NCBI GenBank assembly: GCA_947588985.1
Contig: CANQBG010000001.1
Span: 143,973-207,972, forward strand
Origin: an uncultured Clostridia bacterium
GTDB taxonomy: Bacteria; Bacillota; Clostridia; Christensenellales; Borkfalkiaceae
Reading direction: 5' to 3'
Length of the DNA stretch: 64,000 nucleotides
Shown: positions 45,250 to 53,644 of the stretch, piece by piece
Position numbering within the stretch: position 1 is the stretch's first letter
How the letters are laid out: each line of letters begins with the position of its first letter
Program-made: the position numbers and the translations under genes
Notes under the pieces: model-generated
Seen by the model: only the letters and a program-made list of their open reading frames with translations
What the model was told of the DNA's origin: nothing
The model's database searches: none

Positions 45250-46305
45250 TTATAAGATGAGCGCGCCGCGGTCCGTCTTATTCATGAACGAGACGACGCG
45301 GCCGTCTTTCAGATAGCAACTGTCCTCGATGCGGATGCCGAGCTTGCCCGCAAGATAGATACCGGGCTCATCGGAAAATACCATGCCGTCTTGAAGGACT
45401 TCCTCTCCGCGGGGAGAGAGAACGGGATGTTCGTGAATCTGAAGCCCGATGCCGTGCCCCAAGGAATGGGTGAAGTACTGCGCGAGATCGTATTGGCGGA
45501 GATGGCCGCGGGCGACCTCGTCTGCCTCCTTCCCCGTCATGCCGGTACACACCTTCTCCTTGACGAGTTCGTGCGCCGCGAGGATGATGCCGTGGAGCCG
45601 CTTGAACTCCTCGTGCTTCCCGTCGTCCCCGAAGAGGAAGGTCCGGGTGATGTCCGAACAATAACCATCGAATTTGCAACCGAAGTCGATGAGGACAGGG
45701 TCCCCGAAGCGGAGCTTCCGCGTGCCCGTCTCGTAGTGCGGGATGCTCCCGTTTTCCCCGAAGGCGCAGATGGTCTCGAAGGAGACGCCCGAGGCGCCGA
45801 GCCTACGCATGTTGTATTCGAGCAGCGCGGCCGTTTCCGATTCCGTCATCCCCTCTTTGAGGGCGGGAAGGAGTTGCAAAAAGGCGTCCTCCGCGATCTC
45901 GGAGGCCCTTTGGATGCGGGAAATTTCCTCTTCCGTCTTGATCAGCATGGCCGCTTTGAGAGCGGGCATGCAGTTTACGAGCGAAAATCCCTCGCTCTTG
46001 AGCTGTTCGGCGCGGGCAAGCGGCACAAACGGGAAGGGAACGCCGAGCGCCTTGACGCCCGCAAGAAGGCCGAATGCCTCCCGATAGCTTCCCTCTGTCA
46101 CCTCCGTCTCCGTGCCGCGCAACACGCGCTCCGCCGCCTCGAAGTAGCGGGGATCGGCCACGAACGTACATTTCCCGCCGCGGATGACGACGTAGCCGTC
46201 GGTGGAATAAAAGTCCGTGAGATATCTGCGGAGAAAATCGCATTCGATGAGGAGCGCGTCCGCGCCCGTCTCTGTGAGAAGCGCTTGCAATTTTTCTGTT
46301 TGCAT
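45250..46305 (-). CDS. pepQ: Xaa-Pro aminopeptidase/prolidase (M24B)
   Basis: 351 residues. The N-terminal creatinase-like domain is followed by the M24 metallopeptidase domain with ligands in [41 protein letters not shown] and [10 protein letters not shown]. It frees N-terminal residues before proline. The promoter -10 ends 6 nt before the ATG, so the mRNA is probably leaderless; no ribosome site is seen. Confidence 0.92.
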   Translation of the reverse strand: MQTEKLQALLTETGADALLIECDFLRRYLTDFYSTDGYVVIRGGKCTFVADPRYFEAAERVLRGTETEVTEGSYREAFGLLAGVKALGVPFPFVPLARAEQLKSEGFSLVNCMPALKAAMLIKTEEEISRIQRASEIAEDAFLQLLPALKEGMTESETAALLEYNMRRLGASGVSFETICAFGENGSIPHYETGTRKLRFGDPVLIDFGCKFDGYCSDITRTFLFGDDGKHEEFKRLHGIILAAHELVKEKVCTGMTGKEADEVARGHLRQYDLAQYFTHSLGHGIGLQIHEHPVLSPRGEEVLQDGMVFSDEPGIYLAGKLGIRIEDSCYLKDGRVVSFMNKTDRGALIL

Positions 46306-46311
46306 AGCTCA

Positions 46312-46340
46312 ATTATAGCAAATACGCGCGTGTAAGTCAA
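46312..46340 (-). promoter_or_regulatory. Promoter of the pepQ-efp-dtd-aro run
   Basis: On the minus strand, -35 TTGACT (46335-46340) and -10 TATAAT (46312-46317) with a 17-bp spacer. Transcription should begin at about 46305, the A of the pepQ ATG. No other good promoter was recognised down to 36894, so this may serve about 9.4 kb. Confidence 0.82.
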
Positions 46341-46603
46341 CGGTTTTTGCAAAAAAGACGCATTTTCGCGACAAAAAAGGCGGGAGGACCGGTTTCCGCG
46401 ATGAAATCGCCGCCCGTTTCCCTCCGGAAAGCCGGCTTTTTGCGAAAAATTTTCCCCGCGCACGGAAAGGAAATCTTTTTTCATCGTTTCCAAAGCGGCT
46501 GCAAATTTCCCCGCCAGTCCCCCCTTCCGTACGGCAAGGCGACGGTAAAAAGCAATCCGCTTTGGAAAAACGAAAAAAATTTTTATCATTTTTGTGGAAA
46601 TTC
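46341..46603. other. Gene-free divergent regulatory region with long inverted repeat
   Basis: No credible gene is seen; frames here lack ribosome sites and family features. It holds a perfect 12-bp inverted repeat, TTTCCAAAGCGG (46487-46498) and CCGCTTTGGAAA (46557-46568), separated by 58 nt. The right arm ends 35 bp upstream of the CE2 promoter -35. The DNA is A/T-tract rich near that promoter. Confidence 0.6.
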
Positions 46604-46632
46604 TTGACGGACGGCCCCGATTCAAGTATACT
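46604..46632 (+). promoter_or_regulatory. Promoter of the tandem CE2 esterase operon
   Basis: -35 TTGACG (46604-46609) and -10 TATACT (46627-46632) with a 17-bp spacer. The AAGGAG ribosome site lies at 46666-46671 before ATG 46678. Confidence 0.8.
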
Positions 46633-46677
46633 TAAATCAAGCGATATATTCTGATTCTGAAACAAAAGGAGCCCTTC

Positions 46678-48036
46678 ATGAAACACGGAAACCTTTCGAT
46701 CCTCCCGCTTTCGGCGGCGTTTACGCTCTCCATGCTGCTCATGGGCGCGTGCGCAAAGCCAGCCGTCGTGCCCGATTCTGTCACCTTCCCCGCCTCCTCC
46801 TACACCCTGATCGTGGGCGACGAGACGCTCGGGAGCCTCAAACTCGCGCCCGCCGCACTCCTCCAAGGAAGCCCCCTTTCCGACGCTTCCTTCACCTATG
46901 AGACGGCCGATCCCGCCGTCGCCTCCGTCTCGGAGGACGGCACCGTCACCGCGCTTGCGGCAGGTAGGACGACGGTCTCGGCTACCTTCGTCTCGGGAGC
47001 GAAGGAGAAGGTCTCCGCGCGCTGCGAACTGCGCGTCTATGGCAAAGCTACGGCAGAGGAGATCAACTCCTTCGACGAGAAATGCGTCAACCTCTATGGG
47101 CGGATGGAGCTTGAAAACGGCCTGCTGCATGTGGAAAACGTCGGCGCGGGCATCGAGATCGCCTTCCGCGGAAGCTACTTAAAGGGCGACGTCCGCATCA
47201 CGGGCACCCCCTATGCGCACATCAACATCGACGGCGTGGAGGGCACACATACCGCGATCTCCGCAAACGAGGCCTTCGTCTTTGCCGAAAATCTCGGAGA
47301 TGGCATCCACACGGTGCACATCTCCAAGTCGTCGGAGGCCTTCAACAGCAGGATCACCTTCGCGGGATTCGAGGCGGAGGAATTCCTTGCGATCCCCGAG
47401 AGGAGCGGCCCCAAGATGGAATTTTTGGGCGACTCCATCACGGCGGGATTTGCCACTCTCGCAAAGCCCGACGAGGGGTGGAGCGCGGCCAATTCGGACG
47501 GCTGTCTCTCCTATGCCTATCTCACCGCCAAGGCGCTCGACGCGAGATATTCCATTCTCGCCCGCTCGGGCATCGCCACCATCGACAACGGCTTCTCGGG
47601 CGTCATCGGCATGAACGAGCTCGTTGACTACATCTCCATCGCGACGACCAAGCCCTACAACCACGACCGCGACATGGACGTCGTCGTCCTCGCGCTCGGC
47701 ACCAACGACGCCGAGTATATCACGCAAAAGAAGCCTTCCTACAAGAAGGATTTCCCCATCGACTATGCCGCCCTTCTCACCCATCTTCGCGAGCTCTATC
47801 CTAAGGCGCATATCGTCTGCATCTATGGCATGATGGGGACGAACAACGACGTGCGGCGGGGCATCGAACAGGCCATCGCAGACGTGGACGACGCGAAGAT
47901 CTCCTATAAGAACTTCCCCGCCAACACCACGACCCTCGGCCATCCGAGCGCGGCGGCGCACACGGCCTTTGCAAAGACGCTCACCGAATACATTCAGAGC
48001 TTGCTCCAATCCCCGCAAGGCGGTGCCTCGGTATGA
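46678..48036 (+). CDS. CE2-like SGNH esterase lipoprotein with bacterial Ig-like domain (copy 1)
   Basis: 452 residues. A lipoprotein signal peptide ends in the lipobox LLMGAC. Residues about 35-120 form a BIG2-type Ig-like domain (TADPAVASVSEDGTVTALAAGRTTVSATF). About 130-250 is the CE2 jelly-roll, then the SGNH hydrolase: FLGDSITAGF (nucleophile Ser), LALGTND, and the late GHPSAAAH with catalytic His. Likely a surface deacetylase of hemicellulose-type sugars. It overlaps copy 2 by 4 bp. Confidence 0.88.
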   Translation: MKHGNLSILPLSAAFTLSMLLMGACAKPAVVPDSVTFPASSYTLIVGDETLGSLKLAPAALLQGSPLSDASFTYETADPAVASVSEDGTVTALAAGRTTVSATFVSGAKEKVSARCELRVYGKATAEEINSFDEKCVNLYGRMELENGLLHVENVGAGIEIAFRGSYLKGDVRITGTPYAHINIDGVEGTHTAISANEAFVFAENLGDGIHTVHISKSSEAFNSRITFAGFEAEEFLAIPERSGPKMEFLGDSITAGFATLAKPDEGWSAANSDGCLSYAYLTAKALDARYSILARSGIATIDNGFSGVIGMNELVDYISIATTKPYNHDRDMDVVVLALGTNDAEYITQKKPSYKKDFPIDYAALLTHLRELYPKAHIVCIYGMMGTNNDVRRGIEQAIADVDDAKISYKNFPANTTTLGHPSAAAHTAFAKTLTEYIQSLLQSPQGGASV

Positions 48037-49379
48037 AGCGGAAGCATCCCAAGGCCTCTCTCCTCCTCTCGGCGGCGTTTGCCCTCTCCCTGCCTCTTGT
48101 GGGCGCGTGCGCAAAACCCGCCGTCGTGCCCGATTCCGTCGAGCTGCCCCAAGCGGTCTACACCCTGATCGCGGGGGACGCCGCGCACGGCTCGGTCAAA
48201 TTGGAACCCGTCGCCATGCTCGAAAAGGCCGCGATCGCAGGCGCTTCCTTCACCTATGAAGCGGCCGATCCCGCCGTCGTCTCCGTGGGAAAAGACGGCG
48301 TCGTCACCGCCCTCTCCGCGGGAAGGACGACGGTCTCGGCCACCTTCGTCTCGGGAGCGAAGGAGAAGGTCTCGGCAAGTTGCGAGCTCCTCGTCTACGG
48401 CGAGGCCACGGCGGAGGAGATCAATTCCTTCGAGGAAGAATTCGTCAACAAATTCGGCCGCATCGAATATACGGCGGGCGCCTTGGATCTCGATAACGTC
48501 GCGGCGGGCGTCGAAGTCGCCTTCTACGGCACCGCGCTCAAGGCCAAATTCACCGCGGTAGAGCCCATCTATGGGCATATCTTTGTGGACGGCGTCTCGC
48601 AAGGCTTCGGGCCCTTCCGATCGGGCGATGAGATCGTACTCGCGGAAAACCTTCCCGAGGGCGTCCACACCGTGCGTATTGTGAAGTCGAGCGAGGTCTA
48701 TGAGGGGCGGCTCACCGTAAACGCCTTCTATGCCGACCGCTTTTTGAAGATCCCCGAGCGCGGCGGGCCCAGGATGGAATTCATCGGGGACTCCATCACC
48801 TGCGGATTCGGCAACTTGCTCGAGGCGAGCTCGGGAGCGTTGCGCGCCATCGACAATTCCGACGCCTGCCTCGCCTATTCCTATCTCACGGCAGACATGC
48901 TCGACGCGCGCTATTCCGTCGTCTCCTATTCGGGCATCTGCGTCGCGGCGGACGGCTATGATCTGGGCGTCAACATGAAAACACTGCACACCTATGCCTC
49001 CTTCCAAACCAAACGCCCCTATGAATACGACCGCGACATGGACGTCGTCGTTCTCGCCCTCGGCACCAACGACGCCTCCGCGATCAACTTGCATAAATAT
49101 ACCCGCGCGGCGTTCAAGCGGGATTATGCGGAATTCCTCACCCACCTGCGCGAGATCTACCCCAAGGCCCACATCGTCTGCGTCTATGGCATGGCGAGCA
49201 TCGAGCCCATCGTCAACACGAGCATCAAAGACGTGATTACGGAGCTCGGAGATGCGAAGATCACCTTCAAGCGCTTCTCTCCCAATGCGAACGGGCTCGG
49301 CGGACACCCCTATAAGGACGCCCACGCAGCCTATGCAAAACAGCTCTCCTCCTATATCTCGGAACTGCTCGAAAGCTGA
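48033..49379 (+). CDS. CE2-like SGNH esterase lipoprotein with bacterial Ig-like domain (copy 2)
   Basis: 448 residues; a diverged tandem copy of the preceding gene, translationally coupled by ATGA. Lipobox LPLVGAC, Ig-like domain (AADPAVVSVGKDGVVTALSAGRTTVSATF), jelly-roll and SGNH motifs FIGDSITCGFG, LALGTNDAS and GGHPYKDAHAAYAK. The residue after the SGNH Ser block, CGFG, is closer to typical CE2 acetylxylan esterases than copy 1. The pair may differ in substrate. Confidence 0.88.
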   Translation: MKRKHPKASLLLSAAFALSLPLVGACAKPAVVPDSVELPQAVYTLIAGDAAHGSVKLEPVAMLEKAAIAGASFTYEAADPAVVSVGKDGVVTALSAGRTTVSATFVSGAKEKVSASCELLVYGEATAEEINSFEEEFVNKFGRIEYTAGALDLDNVAAGVEVAFYGTALKAKFTAVEPIYGHIFVDGVSQGFGPFRSGDEIVLAENLPEGVHTVRIVKSSEVYEGRLTVNAFYADRFLKIPERGGPRMEFIGDSITCGFGNLLEASSGALRAIDNSDACLAYSYLTADMLDARYSVVSYSGICVAADGYDLGVNMKTLHTYASFQTKRPYEYDRDMDVVVLALGTNDASAINLHKYTRAAFKRDYAEFLTHLREIYPKAHIVCVYGMASIEPIVNTSIKDVITELGDAKITFKRFSPNANGLGGHPYKDAHAAYAKQLSSYISELLES

Positions 49380-49420
49380 ACGGAAACTCGGACCTTCCTG
49401 CATGTTGGCGAGGCCGATCC

Positions 49421-49573
49421 TCAGCCTTTGGCTTCCGTCATCCTGAACGGACGTGAAGGATCCCGAAGTACGAAGTCGATCGACGGCTCGCTATAACCCG
49501 TCTCCCAATGCGAAATTGTTTTGAGCGTCGTATCGAGCGCCGCGGCGAGATCCTTGAAGAAGTTCTCACCCAT
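49421..49573 (-). pseudogene. Truncated XRE helix-turn-helix remnant
   Basis: A 50-codon frame from ATG 49573. Residues 8-33 (LAAALDTTLKTISHWETGYS then EPSID) are the central helices of an XRE domain, with the common SHWETGYSEPSID recognition segment. The first helix is missing and the remaining C-terminus is encoded by the repeat at 49436-49464, not by helix-turn-helix sequence. No ribosome site was identified. Probably a broken regulator gene. Confidence 0.65.
49436..49464. repeat. Intergenic repeat-like sequence (GTCATCCTGA...GAAGGATCC)
   Basis: The sequence CGTCATCCTGAACGG...GTGAAGGATCCC has ATCCT/AGGAT ends. It resembles a GTCATCCTGAGCG-GAAGGATC type of short intergenic repeat that I recall from many bacterial genomes. 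Only one copy is in this window. It forms the 3' end of the broken XRE frame. Confidence 0.5.
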
Positions 49574-49595
49574 CTGCCCAACACAAAAACAGCAT

Positions 49596-49629
49596 AAAAA
49601 AATCGGCCGTCTCGTCGGCCGATTTTTTT
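49596..49629. terminator. Bidirectional terminator between CE2 operon and endonuclease IV
   Basis: A 14-bp stem AAAAAAATCGGCCG / CGGCCGATTTTTTT (49596-49609 with 49616-49629) with a 6-nt loop has A- and T-runs on both sides. It serves the plus-strand esterases and the minus-strand gene whose stop codon it overlaps. Confidence 0.9.
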
Positions 49630-50482
49630 ACTGCAATGTCGTTTGTTCATACATCCGCTTCATCGCGATGGCGTCGTCGGCCTGCGTGCCGCTCGACTCC
49701 GAGACGATGTAGGGTTCGAGCCCGAGTTCGTGCAATACTTGGGCGAGCGGCTCGAATTCGGGCCCATAGACGGTATCCGCAAAGGTGAGATGACGGAGTT
49801 CCCCCTTCGCGCCGTATTGGATCTTGGAGAAGTGGACGTGAAACGCCTTCATGCGGTCGTAGCCGAGTTCGGAGATCATGTACTCGAGGCGGTCGCGGTA
49901 GTCTTTCGCCGTCTTGAGACTGCCCTGCTCGCGGGCGTTGACGTGCCCGAAGTCCACGCAGGGCGTAAAGACGGGGTCTACCTTGCACATCTCGACGATC
50001 TCCTCGACGGTGCCGATCTGCGCGATCTTGCCCATCGTCTCGGGGCAAAAGATGAGGTCCTGCATGGCGTTGAGGTAGATGTAGTCGCGCAAGCGCTTCA
50101 AGCGGTCGAGCGTGCGATCCATGGCGACGGAGCGGAGGTCCTTCCCCTGCGCCGCGGGGTGAAAGACGAGCCGCCTCCCCCCCATCGCGCGGAGCATCGC
50201 GGCGCTATCCAAGACGTAGCCATAGGACTTTGCGGCCATCTCGTCGTCGGGGTTGGCAAAATTGATGAAATACGGGGCGTGGACGGAGATCTCGACGCCC
50301 TCCTTTTCAAATGCCGCGCGAATGGACGCGGCCTTCTTTTCCGTCATATGGACGCCGCGCCCGAAGGAATATTCGAAGCAATCGAGGCCGTTTTCCCTTA
50401 CGAAATACGCCGCCTCTTCGGTGCTCTCATAGCCCTCTTCATGAAAACGTTCACAGTTGCCGCTCGGGCCGAATTTGATCAT
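49628..50482 (-). CDS. Endonuclease IV-like TIM-barrel protein
   Basis: 284 residues from MIKFGPSGNCERFHEEG at 50482. Zinc ligands of the AP endonuclease 2 family appear in VFHPAAQG, CPETMGKIAQIG, CVDFGHVNARE, FHVHFSKIQYG and SESSGTQAD. It is likely an abasic-site endonuclease, though sugar isomerases share this fold. The gene follows ribF by about 80 bp with no clear promoter. Confidence 0.85.
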   Translation of the reverse strand: MIKFGPSGNCERFHEEGYESTEEAAYFVRENGLDCFEYSFGRGVHMTEKKAASIRAAFEKEGVEISVHAPYFINFANPDDEMAAKSYGYVLDSAAMLRAMGGRRLVFHPAAQGKDLRSVAMDRTLDRLKRLRDYIYLNAMQDLIFCPETMGKIAQIGTVEEIVEMCKVDPVFTPCVDFGHVNAREQGSLKTAKDYRDRLEYMISELGYDRMKAFHVHFSKIQYGAKGELRHLTFADTVYGPEFEPLAQVLHELGLEPYIVSESSGTQADDAIAMKRMYEQTTLQ

Positions 50483-50560
50483 AGGTATTTCCTCTTTCGA
50501 AGCCCAGACTTCAGACATGGGTGCCTCGTTTTTTGTCTACATGCACAAAAATTTCTTCCG

Positions 50561-51484
50561 TCACGGAGCCTGCTTGCCCTCCGGAAACGCCAGAAAAAGC
50601 CGCGCCTTATCCCGCTCGAGCTGCTCCTTCAGAGCCTCGGGAGAGGAAAATTTGCAGATGGGCCGAAAGTATTCCGTGGGATAGATGCGGACGGTCTCGT
50701 CATAGAGGTCGCCAGAAAATCCTGCGAGATAGGCCTCGAGTTTGCGCTCCTCCACGCCGAACGTCGGCCGCGCGCCGATATTCAGAATGCAGGGGAAATT
50801 CCCCGCTTTCGTCGCGCATAGCCCGCCGTATACGCCGTCGGGCGGAAGCAGTTTTTCGGGAGGCGGCGTGAGATTGAGCGTGGGAAAGCCGTAGATGCGG
50901 CCCACCTCCCTTCCGTGCTCCACCGTCCCCTGCACAAAGTATGCGCTCGCGGAAAAGTCCTCCCCGTCCGAAAAGAGGAAGGCGTTGAGCCCGCCGAGAT
51001 CGCCCGCTTCGAGATAGGCCTTGCAGGCGGACGTGGAGATCTTGCGCGCACTTTCGCTCCCCTCCGCGCGGGCCCGCACCGTATTTAGGACGAGGACGGG
51101 GCATCCTGCGGTGCGTTCCAAGAGCGCGGGCGTCCCCATTGCGTCCCTTCCGAAACGGAAATCCTCGCCGCAGACGACGACCTCGGCGGGAATCGTCTGC
51201 AATAATATTTTGAGGAAATCCTCGGCCGAAGTATTTTGAAATTGCGCGGTAAAGGCCATCTCGCAGACGGCAAAGACGCCTGCCTGCGCGAAGAGGAACT
51301 CTCGCTCCGCCCGCGTGAAGAGCGCCCTGCCCTTGGCGCCGTACATCGCCGTGAGGACGACGGGGAGCCCCGTCTTTTTTGCCTCCGAAAGCAACCGTCT
51401 GTGGCCGAGGTGCAAGCCGTCGAACCCCCCCAAGACGAGCGCGCAGGGCGTGGGGAAAGTTTCCCCGAAGGAGAAGTTCAACAC
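50561..51484 (-). CDS. ribF: Bifunctional riboflavin kinase/FMN adenylyltransferase
   Basis: 307 residues. The N-terminal nucleotidyltransferase has LGGFDGLHLGHRRLL and CGEDFRFGRD; the C-terminal kinase has GRIYGFPTLNL and DGVYGG. Makes FMN and FAD. It overlaps truB by 7 bp in the usual infB-rbfA-truB-ribF order. Confidence 0.95.
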   Translation of the reverse strand: MLNFSFGETFPTPCALVLGGFDGLHLGHRRLLSEAKKTGLPVVLTAMYGAKGRALFTRAEREFLFAQAGVFAVCEMAFTAQFQNTSAEDFLKILLQTIPAEVVVCGEDFRFGRDAMGTPALLERTAGCPVLVLNTVRARAEGSESARKISTSACKAYLEAGDLGGLNAFLFSDGEDFSASAYFVQGTVEHGREVGRIYGFPTLNLTPPPEKLLPPDGVYGGLCATKAGNFPCILNIGARPTFGVEERKLEAYLAGFSGDLYDETVRIYPTEYFRPICKFSSPEALKEQLERDKARLFLAFPEGKQAP

Positions 51485-52326
51485 AGTTTTTTATCGGGGC
51501 GGAGCACGCCCCCCTCCACGACGCCCGTGCCGTAAAATTCGCCGCCGCGGGTGATCTTATAGACGCCGTCCTCCGCTTCCACGGGGATGCGCACGCCGTT
51601 GAAATATCGCGCGTCCTCCACCTCCAAGACGGAAAACGGCAATACCATGTCCGTGGGGATGAGGTAATTTTCGAAATTTTCGGGCGTGAGCGCGTCGATA
51701 GAGACGGCTTGTTCTTCGGAAAAGATCCCGCTCTTTGTGCGGCGGATCGCCGTCGTGTAGCCCGTCGTTTGCAGAGCTGCGGCGATGTCGCGCGAGAGAG
51801 AGCGGATATACGTCCCCCCGCTGCATTCGATCTCGAATTCGAATTCGCCGGGAGCCGTCTCGGCGCGCAATCCGATCGCATAGATCTCCACTTCTTTTGC
51901 GGGAAGCTCGAAGTCGAGGCCGTCGCGCGCGAGTTCGTAGCCGCGCTTGCCGTCGAGGCAGCGCGCACTGAATTTAGGCGGAACTTGGGAGATGCGGCCC
52001 GTAAACTGCGGCAAGACCGCCTCGATCTCCTCCGCATTGGGGATCCTTCCCTCCACCCTCACCTCGCTCTCGCTATCGAGGGTCTCCGTCGTCGCGCCGA
52101 AGCGGAACCGTGCGACGTAAGTCTTATGCTTGGAGAGGAAGTAGTCAAAGAGGCGCGTCGCACCGCCGACGCCGATGGGAAGCACCCCGGAGGCGAGGGG
52201 GTCGAGCGTCCCCATGTGCCCGCAGGCGATCTTCCCGAGGACGGGGCGGACGAGCCGCTTCACGCGGTTGACGAGATAGGCGGAGGTATCCCCCCGCCGC
52301 TTATCGAGTACAAGAAAGCCCGTCAT
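51478..52326 (-). CDS. truB: tRNA pseudouridine55 synthase
   Basis: 282 residues. The catalytic Asp is in CGHMGTLDPLASGVLPI; GGATRLFDYF, KTYVARFRFG and CSGGTYIRSLSRDI are conserved. The C-terminal PUA-like part is short. It overlaps nrnA by 4 bp. Confidence 0.96.
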   Translation of the reverse strand: MTGFLVLDKRRGDTSAYLVNRVKRLVRPVLGKIACGHMGTLDPLASGVLPIGVGGATRLFDYFLSKHKTYVARFRFGATTETLDSESEVRVEGRIPNAEEIEAVLPQFTGRISQVPPKFSARCLDGKRGYELARDGLDFELPAKEVEIYAIGLRAETAPGEFEFEIECSGGTYIRSLSRDIAAALQTTGYTTAIRRTKSGIFSEEQAVSIDALTPENFENYLIPTDMVLPFSVLEVEDARYFNGVRIPVEAEDGVYKITRGGEFYGTGVVEGGVLRPDKKLC

Positions 52327-53288
52327 GCGTCCTCCATGTGCTGGTACACGGCATACCGCAACTTATCCACGACTTCTTCGAGCTCTCCGAAGAGCATGCA
52401 GCCCGAGGCGTGGACATGCCCCCCTCCGCCGAAGGTCCGTGCGACGGCGTTGACGTCCGTCCGCTTGGAACGGAGGGAAACTTTATACTGCCCCCGCTTC
52501 ATTTCGAAGAGGGACGCGCTGACTTCCACACAATCCACCGTAAGCGCGAAGTCCACGATGCCCTCGGTGGCGTCTGAATCGAGCCCGAGCCGCGCGAGCT
52601 GTTCGAAGGAGACGATGGCGACGGCGAGGCGGTCGTCCAAGAGATAGCGGAGCTTTCCCACCGTCTCGGCATAGAGCATGGCGCGAGCCTTCGTCTGACG
52701 TTTGACGCTTTCGTAGACGGTCGCGGCAAGGTCTCCCCCGCCGTCTACCGCCTTGGCCGCGGCGCGCAGCGTGTCGCCGTTGACGTCGCTGTGGGAAAAG
52801 ACGCCCGAATCCGTGACCATGCCGAGCAACAAAAACGCGGCGATCTCGCCCTCCACGGGGACGCCCAACTCCTCGATGAGCGCGAGCACGTTTTCGGCGT
52901 TGCTCGCCCGATCGCGGACGAAGTTATATTTCGCGTAGCGCGTGTTGGAAATATGATGATCGATGTTGACGGAGACCGCCCGCTTGGCCCGCATGCGGAA
53001 GTCCTCCTCGAGCGCGCCGAGGCGGGGAAGATCGCTCGTGTCCACCGCGATCACGACGTCGGGAGAGAGCGTGGGCCGCTGTCTGATCTCCCGCATTCCG
53101 CCGAGAAAGCCGAGTTTGGGCGGAACAAAGCTCTCGCAAACCGCCTCACAGCGGACGCCGAGACAGCAAAGAGCGCGGTGAAGCGCCATTCCGCACCCGA
53201 GCGTGTCTCCGTCGGGGCGCATGTGCGTGTAGATCACCGCGCTTTTCGCATTTTTTAAGAGATGGGCGATTTCCTCGATGGTATTCAT
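52323..53288 (-). CDS. nrnA: DHH-family nanoRNase/pAp phosphatase NrnA
   Basis: 321 residues. DHH motifs THMRPDGDTLGCG, AVDTSD, NIDHHISN and the DHHA1 glycine loop FGGGGHVHASG are intact. It degrades short RNA oligomers and pAp. It lies between rbfA and truB with 4-bp overlaps. Confidence 0.94.
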   Translation of the reverse strand: MNTIEEIAHLLKNAKSAVIYTHMRPDGDTLGCGMALHRALCCLGVRCEAVCESFVPPKLGFLGGMREIRQRPTLSPDVVIAVDTSDLPRLGALEEDFRMRAKRAVSVNIDHHISNTRYAKYNFVRDRASNAENVLALIEELGVPVEGEIAAFLLLGMVTDSGVFSHSDVNGDTLRAAAKAVDGGGDLAATVYESVKRQTKARAMLYAETVGKLRYLLDDRLAVAIVSFEQLARLGLDSDATEGIVDFALTVDCVEVSASLFEMKRGQYKVSLRSKRTDVNAVARTFGGGGHVHASGCMLFGELEEVVDKLRYAVYQHMEDA

Positions 53289-53644
53289 GGTTCTTCCTTT
53301 TTGATCTTGGCAAAGAGCTCATCCATTTTGGAACCGTATTCAAAGCTCTCGTCGGGGAGGAAGGTGAGTTCGGGGACGGTGCGCAGGCGCATCACGCGGG
53401 CGAGTTCGTGCCGGACGAAGCCCGCGTTTTCCCGGATGACGGCAAAGGAGCGCGCCTTCTTCTCGGGATCGGCACAGTAGACGCTGACGTAGATCTTGGC
53501 CGTCTTTAAGTCGGGGGCGACGTCGGCCTCCGTCACGCTGACGATGCCCGTAAGCTCGGGTTCCTTGTTCTTCAAAGGCCCCGACAAGATGGCGGCGATC
53601 TCCTTGCGGAATTCGCTGTCGAGCCGTTCGGTGCGCTTGCTCAT
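53285..53644 (-). CDS. rbfA: Ribosome-binding factor A
   Basis: 119 residues from [17 protein letters not shown] at 53644. The KH-like fold is shown by VSVTEADVAPDLKTAKIYVSV and the C-terminal RTVPELTFLPDESFEYGSKM. Needed for 30S maturation. The start overlaps the infB stop (ATGA). Confidence 0.95.
   Translation of the reverse strand: MSKRTERLDSEFRKEIAAILSGPLKNKEPELTGIVSVTEADVAPDLKTAKIYVSVYCADPEKKARSFAVIRENAGFVRHELARVMRLRTVPELTFLPDESFEYGSKMDELFAKIKKEEP

Noticed and set aside
46341..46603. Riboswitch or small RNA in the long intergenic region
   Set aside because: Inverted repeats exist but no known riboswitch core or terminator-plus-promoter pair for an RNA gene was found.
46309..47130. Minus-strand 273-codon frame across the CE2 promoter region
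   Set aside because: No ribosome site or homology; it covers a promoter and the antisense of a clear lipoprotein gene.
47994..49403. Minus-strand open frame of 469 codons opposite the CE2 gene
   Set aside because: Both CE2 copies give similar antisense frames, showing it is a codon-bias effect; the plus-strand genes have signal peptides and SGNH motifs.
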